DNA of 64,000 nt, taken from positions 124,001 through 188,000 of the forward strand of contig CAJQUW010006857.1 of NCBI GenBank assembly GCA_907163375.1. The letters run 5' to 3'. This document shows, in pieces, positions 54,713 through 64,000 of the stretch; position 1 is the stretch's first letter; each line of letters opens with the position of its first letter. The stretch comes from Prostheceraeus crozeri. Taxonomy: Eukaryota; Platyhelminthes; Polycladida; Euryleptidae. The notes beneath the pieces were generated by a model that saw only the letters and a program-made list of their open reading frames with translations, did not search any database and was not told the DNA's origin. The translations under genes were made by a program, and so were the position numbers.

Positions 54713-54725
54713 ATGTCAGTTGTTG
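54713..54725 (+). CDS. Candidate first exon paralogous to that at 13,685
   Basis: ATGTCAGTTGTTG is followed by GTAGGT. It differs from the 13,685 exon at one codon and has the same phase and donor position. No matching second exon is seen downstream in the window; a Tc1 copy starts 66 bp later, inside the would-be intron. Confidence 0.3.
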
Positions 54726-54790
54726 GTAGGTTTGAGTTTCTGCTTTGTATACATGTGCAATCTAAACATGAATCATAATATCTTAATGCA

Positions 54791-56445
54791 CAGATTGTTC
54801 CATAAAAAATGGATCACCCTTAAACATCGCCTTAACTTCAACTTTGTCTAACTCCGCCAAACTTGAACGAATTTCTCTGAAATTTGGAAGATATGTCAGT
54901 TGTGCTTACTAATATCATTGTTGGAAATTTCAAGCATGAATATTGAGTTGTTTTCCTGTTATAGATAAAAAAGTAGTAGATAATTTGATCTTCATTTAGC
55001 AATGTTACACAAAATCATACCTCACTCTTATAAAATTACATTTGTTTCCTTTGTTATGTAATATGTTGTTCTACAAGCCAAAAGCTATCAAGCAAAACAA
55101 AAATAAAGAAAATCGGTCAATCAGAGCCAGTATAGCACCATTATTCATCAACAATAATGTAGCTGCTACATGTGATTAACTGGACTTCATGTTCCATACC
55201 TTCCTGACTTCGTTGCGTTGGTGTTGGCAGCACTCCTGATTGCTTTCAGCTAGAAATCTATCTCTTACTGGTTGAAAACAATACAAAGCACAAATGAACA
55301 ATAACGAGATCGCATTCACAAAAGGCAAAGTGTCAGCCTTGCTAGAACTAGGATTTTCTTTGCGAGCTACAAGCAAGCGACTAAATGTCCCTTACACAAA
55401 TGTGCATCGATGGCATAATGATGATTTTCGACTCTGTCGTAAAGAGGGCTCTAGCCGTCCACGCAAAACATCCAAACGTAGAGACCGCCTAATTTTGAGA
55501 TTTGTTAAAGTTGATCCAAGTCTCTCGTTAACTGAGATGGCTGCACTAGACTCGTCTATTTCTAAGTCCACTATTCGTAGAAGACTTATTGAGTTGAATT
55601 TCAAGAGCAGTAAGAGGCCCTCTCAGATCGAATTATCAGATCAGCATACAAAAGACGTCTCAGATGGGCAATGAGTCATTGTCACTGGCGAAATCAATGG
55701 GATCGGGTTGTCTGGTCTGATGAGGCATCAGTCCGTCTGAAGGATAGTGATGGTCGATTGAGATTATGGATAAAATCTGATCAGGAAATTCCGAGACATT
55801 TACATCGTCCCCGGGTACAAGGTGGTGCGTCTCTACTGATTTGGGCTGACATTTGGACCAATGGCCGCTCTGAACTTTACATACAGCAAGGAACCATGAA
55901 TTCTGAACGCTATATGAATGTTTTACAAATGAACATTGTCCAAATGGCAGATCAACTTGGTGATCCATCGACTTGGTTATTTATGGATGATAATGCTAGG
56001 TGTCACAGGAGTAGTAGAGTCAACTTATGCAAGTCTCAATTAGGGCTTAGGACATTATCTTGGCCAGCTCGTTCTCCTGATCTGAATCCCATAGAAAATG
56101 TATGGAGTATTCTAAAACGTAACGTTCGTCGTTCACTGCTACCTAGAGATGGCGTATCACAACTTACGTCACTGTTAAAAAGAGAGTGGAGAAAGTTAGA
56201 TCAGTCAAAAATCAACGATATCATCGAATCAATGCCTAGACGAATTGGTAATGTCATTGACAATAAGGGTAGGGCTACAAAATATTAGCTTCTTAAGAAC
56301 CGTTACTGTATCATAGCTTATCAGATTATATAAGGACATTTAAATATATTAGGGACATGAAATAACATGAAAAATGCTTTCTGTATCATACTTATGTTTT
56401 ATTTAGTCAAATTTTAGGATGATCCACTTTTTATGAAACGGACTG
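54791..56445 (+). mobile_element. Tc1/mariner element (1,655 bp)
   Basis: The ends read cagattgttccataaaaa and, inverted, cagtccgtttcataaaaa; further in, 'atggatcacc' matches 'gtggatcatc'. The right flank is TA (56,446-56,447). The left flank is CA, a likely mutated TA. It carries a transposase gene. Confidence 0.85.
55294..56288 (+). pseudogene. Tc1/mariner transposase, one frameshift
   Basis: The N-terminal half, from ATG 55,294, has the first helix-turn-helix (GFSLRATSKRLNVPYTNVHR) and the second (SLTEMAALDSSISKSTIRRR). A single-base shift near 55,650 separates it from the catalytic half: WDRVVWSDEASVRL (first Asp), STWLFMDDNARCHRS (second Asp), and WPARSPDLNPIENVWSILKR (Glu, 34 residues on). 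This is a DD34E enzyme of about 330 residues, normal for the family. No other damage is visible, so the copy is fairly young. Confidence 0.92.
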
Positions 56446-56447
56446 TA

Positions 56448-57085
56448 TTAGCAATCCCGATTAAGGACTTAAACCACAGAATTAGATTGTTTAATCGCAT
56501 CACTTTGCTAGAAGTGCAAAATGATTCAAACAGATGGCACATGCAGGAACTTAATAAGTGGGCAAAAAGAAATTTTCATTCCCTTGCAGAGATAGGAAAA
56601 AATAGTCGTGCGTCGCTTGCGGATTGCTGTGAATTCCTTCAAAGTGCTTTGATCGCCACGACTCCTTCAGATTCGAAGAATTCAGATCATTGCGCAAAAG
56701 TTTTCTCGATAATGTTGGGGACTCCGATCATTTCAAAAAAAGTTAGCAGGCGCATGAAAAAACGTTCACAAACTTCTCTGTAGAACTTGACATCGACTGT
56801 GTCTCTTTGCTGTGTGATCCGGTTGATAACAGTCACTGAAACTTTGCACAATTTGGCGTGTTTATCGTTGAATTGGCTGCTCATTGTTCGATTGCTATGG
56901 TATTATGTCAGCAGATTGTGCCATTTCATTTACGTTACATGTTCCAATGTTTCCTTTCTAGTCAAACAGAAGAAGAGACGATCTATCTAATTCTGTGGTT
57001 ACAGCACTCTCGTTACACCATCTCACGAGCCCGTGTAATCGCTCGCGGTGCAACCTTTAATTATTGTCCTAGCATCTATAGGTAA
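56448..57085 (+). pseudogene. Unidentified coding remnant beside the Tc1 insertion
   Basis: After the Tc1 end a frame runs to 56,783 (LNHRIRLFNRITLLEV, WHMQELNKWAKRNFHSLAEI, HCAKVFSIMLGTPIISK). A shifted frame continues (FTNFSVELDIDCVSLLCDP, one TGA near 56,838, then FAQFGVFIVELAAHCSIAMV and ARVIARGATFNYCPSIY). Amino acid usage looks protein-like, but I do not recognise the family. The ATG at 56,433 lies in the Tc1 end and is not its start. Confidence 0.3.
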
Positions 57086-57452
57086 CAGATATTTTTTGAA
57101 ATTTACTCGTTGCAATTTCATTGTTTATTTATCATCTTTCCGTCATAGAGCTTTGCCCTGTTGGTAGTCTGCCGATATTTTCACTCTCTTAGTTAAATGC
57201 AAAGCTTTTGAAATTTATAGACAAAAGTCTGAAAACCGTTTTATCGGAATCTCTGCTAAAATAAATTCAATTCCTCAGAGTTCACTCCTGCTGTTGAAAC
57301 TTGGTTTTTCGATGATGTTAGAATTGCTTTCATATTAGCGGCTTCCTCTTGTTGGTAATGGATAGATGTTGGTGCCTTGCTAGTGCTTTTTAGTTGTACA
57401 TTGAAGATGTCATCAATCTACCGTAGATACATAATCATTTCGATAAGATAAG

Positions 57453-57535
57453 TTTCAATACAACAATGTTAATACGATGTCTATACGACATTTGCAATGA
57501 GCATAGACGAGTATTAACATTGCTATTGTTGAATA
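57453..57535. repeat. Palindrome around GTTAATAC/GTATTAAC
   Basis: 'caacaatgttaatac' is mirrored by 'gtattaacattgctattgttg', with a 'gatgtctata..catagac' core. Arms of about 35 bp with indels. Confidence 0.6.
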
Positions 57536-58211
57536 TAGACATCGCGATTAATCATAGAAATTATGTTCAAAACAGATCCTATCAATGAATCAGGCCATAG
57601 ATTTACGGAGATATGTAACGAAGATATCCATGAAATGAACATCTTAGGCACAGAAGTATTACTCATAGACGATATGTCGTTGAAGGTGATGCTAAAAAGG
57701 TAATGTCCTATAGCTTATCTATGCAGCCAATGTATTTTCCAAGCGCTACATTCATCATGTCATTCACTTCAATATGAAGATTTCTAAGTTTTGAAGATAT
57801 CGAAAACATATGACATTACTTTTTGCACCTCACTTTTCGTACATTACTTTTTGTATCACATCAGCATGTATTTAATTAGGAATATTTACAATTTAGCTAT
57901 TACTGATTTTCATCGTTTACCAAATTAAATAGAACTAATGAAGACCCTTCCCTGAGACTATATCAAAGATCTGATGGTTTGCCATCATCAACCAGTATGC
58001 TAAGTCAGAAATCAAATTGTGATCAACTCATTGATATTCCTGATTCAATCTAAATTTTGAATTCATGTGTAATCATTTTTCCATGGCAGGGATGCCTAGA
58101 AATCATTTCAACACGCAGACGATAGGAGTCTCAACAAAGCTGTTTTTCTTGTTGATCCATGGACATCTAGATTTCCATGGTTAATTGCATATTTGTTCAA
58201 GATATAGGACA

Positions 58212-58318
58212 TACCAAATGTCCCATAGCGTTTCAGCGACCTGACTTAAATATCAGCCTCGGCCTCTGGCCTCGTCTGATATTTGTCATGTCGCTTCAGC
58301 GCTATGGGACATTTGGTA
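58212..58318. repeat. 107-bp palindrome with GGCCTCTGGCC centre
   Basis: 'taccaaatgtcccatagcg' is mirrored at the right end by 'cgctatgggacatttggta'. The centre 'tcggcctctggcctcg' at 58,259-58,274 is GC-rich, like those at 20.2-21.6 kb. Confidence 0.8.
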
Positions 58319-59150
58319 AATGTTAAATATCTAATGTTAAACGGTTTCAATTGAGTCAATCAATGCTAAAATCTATGAAAGTAAATTAACATAGAAAATG
58401 TTAAATTTTTAATTACATTGCCTGGATATAGACATATTCAACAATATAATAGGGTTTCAACCACCCGGTTGTTCCCCACCCGGTGGTGATAAGGTTAAGA
58501 CATACTTACGGCATCATACTTATATCATACATTGATTCTTCTTAAGACGTAACAAAACTGAATAAGATCAAGCAGCTGAAGCTATCATCAACAACTAGCT
58601 GCTTTCTATTGCAGTCTAAGCGATAAGTCGCATCTCTTGGGTAGCTACAAAATAGTGCAGTCCGAGAGCTGTAGACATGTTCCTCATAGGCCTACATTTG
58701 CTTAATTTATATTATTGCTATATTGCTATATTTACAGGAACTTCCTGATTTGTGATTGCCACTCAACATCAATAAATCAACAATTCTTAAATAAACATCC
58801 AGTCGTCTTGCAAGTTAGGGAGTGTTGAATAATACAAAATTCCGTCTGTTTGGTTCCATCGACAGATTATCTGGAATTTGCTACACTAAATGATGCAATT
58901 ACTTGATATTTAACCAGATTTGTTAGATGAATCATTAGATTTAAATGTCATCTTTGTGAAGTGGAGAGTCTTTTGCTCAAACTACGGTAGTTGTCATTTC
59001 TTTCAAGTCTTTCTTACATTCAGTGCCTTATAAAATTGCATCCTACCAGAAACTAGAAGGAATCCCGGCTATAAAAATACCAAAAATGTTGTAGGAAAAA
59101 GTTAATTGCTAATCTACACAGTAGAATTACGAAAACTTAAATTAGAAGCG

Positions 59151-59885
59151 CTCTTAAAGAATCAAATTCATAATAATACAAAAGAAAACAAGTGGTCGTG
59201 ACAGAAGAAAGTATGAAGCATTAAAAGTATGTGAAGATGAGACAATTGATACTCTAGAAGCTCTGTGTAGTTACGCATTGGATAATGCAGATGAAATTCC
59301 TTGGAAAGGCAGGTAAATTACACTAATATTTCAAAAGAGGAAATAGAGCTGATCCAAGTGCATACATAGAGTATACGGTCGATTTATGGATAATCCAAAT
59401 TCTAAGAATGAAAAAAGAAATGCACAAAAGTAAGGAACGTAGACATTCGACAAAGGAGTCATAGATTGCTAATTGCTTAATTTTTTGACAGATGAAATTC
59501 CAAAACTTGGCAAAGACTTTACTCTTTTAGACGGCTCATAGGGTGGGCCCGATTATCTATGCAACTTGCTAGATTGCCTCATTACATTAGGAGATGGGAA
59601 GACATTTTCCAGTCATAGATTGCTAATTGCTTTATCCAAACTGGAACAAGGCCATAGAACGTCCATCTAGCAGGTCTGATATATTTCAAAAATTTTGTCA
59701 GTATGGAAACATTATAGATAGCATTTCAGATGCTTGTGCTTTGAATAAAAGGTTACTCTTGGTTGATGTCTACACTTCAAGCGCAATACCAATTTGCAAT
59801 GAATGCAGCATGCCTTAGAACAGTATCAACCATTGTCAATATGCCAGCACTTTGCATGGCCTGCATTCCTATGGATAAGCAACAT
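59151..59885 (+). pseudogene. Unidentified, badly decayed coding scraps
   Basis: Protein-like pieces occur in different frames: RDRRKYEALKVCEDETIDTL up to a possible donor at 59,312; then LTDEIPKLGKDFTLLDG, PDYLCNLLDCLITLGDGK and FSSHRLLIALSKLEQGHR near 59,485-59,665; DIFQKFCQYGNIIDSISDAC near 59,680; and IVNMPALCMACIPMDKQHD near 59,835. They may belong to one old gene, perhaps of a mobile element; no family is recognised. Confidence 0.25.
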
Positions 59886-60574
59886 GACTGAATTACGTTG
59901 GGTATAGACGAGTAATCTTGTGATGCCATTTAATATCAATTGATTCAAAATGAATGACATGATTAAGAAAAAGTAAGTCAACATAGACTATTAAAAATTT
60001 CAGTTGTTATATTCAGTTCAAACCAGATGTGTTGTAGCTCAACTGCACAACTTAGTAAATATTTCAATTGAAATCAACACTGTTATAGTTTGAATTGCTG
60101 AGCCTCAATCAGATGTGATGCATGTGAAATTATTTAGTTTATGTAGATAATGATGATTGTGATTTTTATCAAGACATCCGAAATATGTTGTGTTTGCGAA
60201 ATTAATTTTTAACTTCAACTTTTTAGCGAACTTTGAATAGCAAGATCACTTAGACTTAGTGACAAATTAAATGACACAACAACTGCATTTAGACGTTCTC
60301 GGATGACTATTGACGGGAGGTATGCCATAATTTTTCGGAAAACACAACTGTGTAGTCTCTCCCCAAGCTTTATTGCCGATAAAAGTGATTTTATAAAAGA
60401 AAAGAAACACCGTACCAACGTTTCGCTCACCGTCCGAGCTTGCTCACGGTCACGCGCATAAATGGCGGGCAAGAAGTACAAATTACTTTAAATAGCAATG
60501 AAAAAGCACTTTAAATTTCAACAATATAAATAAACACATACAGTTTACATTAGAATTACTGAATAGAAGAAATT

Positions 60575-60712
60575 AGAAAAATTATATATAAGATATAATA
60601 TATAATATATATATATATATTATATATAATATATAAATATAATATAATATAATAATAATATAAATATAATATATATATAATTATATATAATATAATATAT
60701 AAGAATTAGAAA
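60575..60712. repeat. AT-rich microsatellite
   Basis: About 140 bp of ATAT/TATAA repeats. Confidence 0.9.
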
Positions 60713-62351
60713 AAAAAAACTGAATAAATTGAAATGAAATAACACACTCGGATTTACTGTCAGAAATGATGATTTTGTATGGGCTTGAGTGGCTGATATA
60801 CCGTCAGCGTAAAAAATGAAATAGAAAAATGTGGCTCCGGGGTCCACTGTATCCCCTCAGGTCTCTGAGGGTTAAATGAACTCGAGGAGATACAGTTGAC
60901 AATTCTGACCAAATGTTACAAATGCAAATTTTTACAGTTTTGAAGAAATTACCACGGAAATGAATGATCATGATTGTAATTCAAAAAGAGTGATGCCATT
61001 TTACAGATTCTCATTGTCATGACAGCCATGGAGATTTAATGCTTGTTAAATTAGGAATTCGATATGTTCCTATTTAAAACTGCTCAAATAATTTTTTGGA
61101 CCACGGGATTGTAATCTCCGCAAAAAACTGAATCTTTTCATATAAAAATTATCACTGTATACAGATACCTTTTTGAGTCGACACTCTACCTATATATTCC
61201 TACTCTATGGCTTGCACCGTTCTAACAATGAGATTTCGTGTTTCCAGTGCGGGTATATTTTTTAAGATACTTGGCTCACAACTGAGGTCAAATCTTCTTT
61301 CGTGTGCTTCCCATTTGGATGTATGTGAAAAATAATACTAAAATTGTGTGAAAATTTGATGAATATAAAAAATCATCCGATCTATATGGGTTAACTCAAT
61401 AGAATTTGTCGCAGATTTTCAGCCCAGCCGACTTTCCCCCATCTGTGAGGCTTTTTTGCCACAAGCAGTAAGCGAAATCATGTCTTTGCTATGTCACCGG
61501 ATTGCCTGCAGATGCTCACTGTTCATCATGTTAGCGCAGTCATTAAATAGACTTTTCCGGTCATCCGAAAATGCTGAAGGAAGCTTGAATAAAAAATATT
61601 GAATCGAATCAAACTTATTTCTTACACTGTAAGGAGTCTGAAGATGCCAAAGATGAGCATTTTTGATGAAAACCCGGTAATATGACATTTTCAGCCAACA
61701 AAGTCACGATTTTACGATGCGTCAATTACAATTAATTGGTAGTGGTCTAAGAAATCACAGACCACGGTGTGCTCATTTACTCTCACTCACAACTGAGCCT
61801 GACAAGTGTGACAGATATGACACGTGCCACATCTCTGCAAGAGGGATGGATGCACCACATTGAACAGATTTCTATGTGGCTGCCAAAAACTCTCCCTGGG
61901 TCATGTACTTAGCAATTTAAATAATTAATACCCAAGATAATAAAATCTCAAAATTTCGGCATGATACTGCGTGACAAAGGTAGCAAGGCATCTTATAGTT
62001 CAAATATCACAGATCTAGGAGCATCTTTATCATTAAGCCCTATTTTGAGGACGGTGGGCACAAGCGGGGATAAATTAAATTGCTATAGTATTTGCGTGTA
62101 ACAGCGAGTCTTACGGAAGCACTTTTCATTAAATGATGATGGATCTGCATTATACATGTGCTGCTGACAGATAAATGTATGTTAATATCAAATCTGGACA
62201 AATTAAAATCGTAGATATATTGAGAAATGGTCGATGGACTGTAAAAGCTTAGACATTAGTAGTAAGCAAACCTCCACAATAAACACAGCGCTCCCCCCTC
62301 GGGAGATAGTCTTGGTCGGCCGTCCAGGTTGACTTGGGAGGCCAACCAGGT

Positions 62352-62722
62352 TGCCAGATTTTAGAAATGGGTGAAAAACGACAGAGTTAACGGCGAATTC
62401 GGGATGTTTTTGGGCTGTAGAGCCAAAACGAAGCATCAGATATGAAAACAGAGGGCAGATTCGGATTCACCGTCAAATTCTGCATCAGTATGGTGATTTC
62501 CAGCTCAATCTCGGAGAGAAAAAAATTTTGGGATGTTCCCCCCCCTCGGCAGCGTTGCTTCCAACTTTGGTTCTAGAGATTGTAGAAAGTCGTACAATAG
62601 CTCGTTTAAAAGCTAAGAGTGAGACAAATTCAGTGAAAGAAACGGCTTGTTCATATCAGTCTTCGTTTAGATATGAGACGGCATTTAAGATTTGGGAAAT
62701 TGGCGAAAAACGACAGAGTTAG
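62352..62722. repeat. Direct repeats around AAAAACGACAGAGTTA
   Basis: 'aaaaacgacagagttaa' at about 62,374 and 'aaaaacgacagagttag' at about 62,705, each preceded by a related 'gatttgggaaattgg'-type segment. Two diverged units of about 330 bp. Confidence 0.55.
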
Positions 62723-62949
62723 AATTTTCCAAAAACAGATCCAGCGAACGAACGAAGGCTCGGATGGGTAAACGGAGACCAGATTTGGAACCAGATTGAT
62801 GTTATTGTCCAATGAGGATCATCATACAATGAGAATCATGTATTTCTCTATAAATAATGGGACTTTAGAGTGACAATCATTCTATCTTTGAATCGCATAA
62901 GTGACGGACGCACGTTCTCTCAGCTCATCTATCCCACTTTTCAACTAGA

Positions 62950-64000
62950 ATGGTAAGTCGTAACTTCCCTCCACATCCTTTCTTGAGTGTTAACCTAATC
63001 GCATCTTTTCGCTTTAAAGCTTCTACATCACTTACCAGACTAGATGCTGATGTCCAGACGGTGCAAGGTTCGCTACAATCAAGCCATCTGCTGTTGAGAC
63101 CGGTGGAGGAAACAACACAGGTACATAATCCTATACCCCTACAGCGTAAATTTAGACAAGACATACGCTATTACGATCATACTATAGCACTGGCAACGGG
63201 AATGATCACTTCCACAGACGTGAGTGTGAAGAGGAATCAGTATGGAGACTACGTCATCATTCCTGTAGCTCCATACATACGTCGCCAGCTTGACATTATT
63301 GAAGAATTTGTGACACTAAATATGGATATACCTACTCCCCTTGACGAAGTATGGAGAGCCAGAGATGACAAGGTTACACCATATAAAACGATATGGGAAA
63401 ATTAACGACTCTCTACCACTATCGCATTGGTGTTCTTACTATCGAAAGGATGGAGAACAAATAACACCCATCAGGTGTGAAGAGCTCGCAGAAGGCACTT
63501 GGAATATTCGTTTCTCAATAAGCGGACTATATTATGGTTATCATAAGGATAATAAATTGCCCTCTATAGCAATGCATACTCAATCCATCCTATATATACC
63601 AAAGCAGCCAGATGTTAATAACATTATTGATCAAATCCTCAACGAGAGCGGTGGGATGCACAAGCCAGAGAAGAATGTTGCCGGAAAACGCAAATCAAAG
63701 AAGGAGAATCGCTAATCCTTTCCTATTTCTACCTTATGACAATTCGCTTATGTGCTTTGAGTGTCGTAGACGTGGTCTTATCAGATACATTTTACTTCTT
63801 CGCTGTCATCATGTTATTTGTGTATTTTGTCGTGAACAGCATCGTTGCACTTCTTCATATTGTAATTTGTTATAGGATTTTCATTCGATGAGTAAAACTA
63901 TGTAATTTTCTTTTTAGTCATCCACCATCATTTTTATGGATTGTGAAGGTGAACCTGTACAGGAGCTCAGTGTTATTGCCATGGACAATTGCTCATATCA
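62950..64000 (+). pseudogene. 5' part of a multi-domain gene: RING-like Cys cluster and start of an exonuclease-like domain
   Basis: The ATG at 62,950 is followed directly by GTAAGT. The next exon may start at 63,058 (after 'gatgtccag'), giving a start of Met then TVQGSLQSS. Domain one: RKFRQDIRYYDHTIALATG to DEVWRARDDKV. A shift near 63,390 leads to SLPLSHWCSYYRKDGEQI and WNIRFSISGLYYGYHKD, a sugar- or protein-binding-like fold by appearance only. A second shift near 63,700 leads to CFECRRRGLIRYILLLRCHH then CVFCREQHRCTSSYC, a zinc-binding RING-like cluster. After an acceptor at 63,918 comes IIFMDCEGEPVQELSVIAMD, the first strand of a DEDD exonuclease or RNase H fold. Cut by the window edge. 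The shifts may be introns I misplace, so it could be intact. Confidence 0.5.

Larger units (their letters stand above)
57086..59150. other. Intergenic DNA with palindromes
   Basis: No gene is recognised. Contains palindromes listed separately at 57,453 and 58,212, and a short 'ccacccggttg..ccacccggtgg' repeat near 58,458-58,487. Confidence 0.4.
59886..62949. other. About 3 kb without a recognised gene
   Basis: Holds an AT microsatellite and direct repeats listed separately. A GGGTTAA end near 60,868-60,874 resembles a piggyBac terminus but has no visible partner. Confidence 0.35.

Noticed and set aside
56433-56446. ATG at 56,433 as start of a host gene
   Set aside because: It lies inside the right inverted end of the Tc1 element.
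60862-60876. GGGTTAA near 60,870 as a second piggyBac end
   Set aside because: No matching left end with TTAA and CCCT was found nearby.

Overview
The window looks like non-coding and mobile DNA from an AT-rich invertebrate animal genome; I cannot name the species. Evidence for a eukaryote: GT..AG introns, an AATAAA signal, tRNA-derived SINE heads, Tc1/mariner, hAT, piggyBac, Crypton and non-LTR elements, and a Polinton (Maverick). Host genes are few. The best candidate is a small secreted cysteine-rich protein whose last exon is at 23,863-24,134 and whose first exon may be at 13,685-13,697; a look-alike first exon lies at 54,713-54,725.

Layout. 1-4.4 kb: an antisense non-LTR retrotransposon remnant, a tRNA-like SINE region and foldback repeats. 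4.43-12.98 kb: an 8.5 kb element with inverted arms of about 1.2 kb. Its left arm is split by a 1,110 bp non-LTR insertion, and the right arm preserves the empty site. Inside lie an internally deleted gene of a transposon-type family and a spliced but frameshifted Tc1 transposase. 13-20 kb: the candidate first exon, a SINE with a hammerhead-like core, and a 1.94 kb hAT-type element with its 8-bp target duplication. 20-24 kb: three palindromes with related GC-rich centres, an intact Crypton-type tyrosine recombinase gene, and the secreted-protein exon. 24-28.4 kb: little that can be recognised.

28.44-47.10 kb is an 18.7 kb Polinton. Plus-strand virion and packaging genes (conserved hydrophobic protein, minor capsid/penton, packaging ATPase, coiled-coil fibre-like protein, membrane-active-like proteins, major capsid, phospholipase A2-integrase fusion) enclose a minus-strand replication block (pPolB and an intact upstream gene that may be a sliding clamp). 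A minus-strand adenain-like protease lies at the right end. Major capsid and the clamp candidate are open; nearly all other genes carry frameshifts or stops, so this is an old copy. GC-rich palindromic inserts are scattered through its AT-rich genes.

47.2-48.45 kb is a piggyBac remnant with TTAA ends. 48.85-53.65 kb is a 4.8 kb element with subterminal tandem repeats. Its three-piece gene has a zinc-cluster N-terminus and a D..D..CxxC..HxxxxH..E layout like the RNase H core of RAG1/Transib/Chapaev-type transposases. A 720 bp foldback with ATTAT duplications sits inside it. 54.8-56.45 kb is a Tc1 copy with recognisable ends. 57-63 kb is mostly repeats and decayed coding scraps. 62.95 kb to the end holds the start of a gene with a cysteine-rich (RING-like) part and the start of an exonuclease/RNase H-like domain, cut by the window edge.

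Most coding content is mobile-element derived. The three strongest candidates for undescribed biology are the Polinton's PLA2-integrase fusion, its clamp-like gene beside pPolB, and the RAG1-like-layout element.
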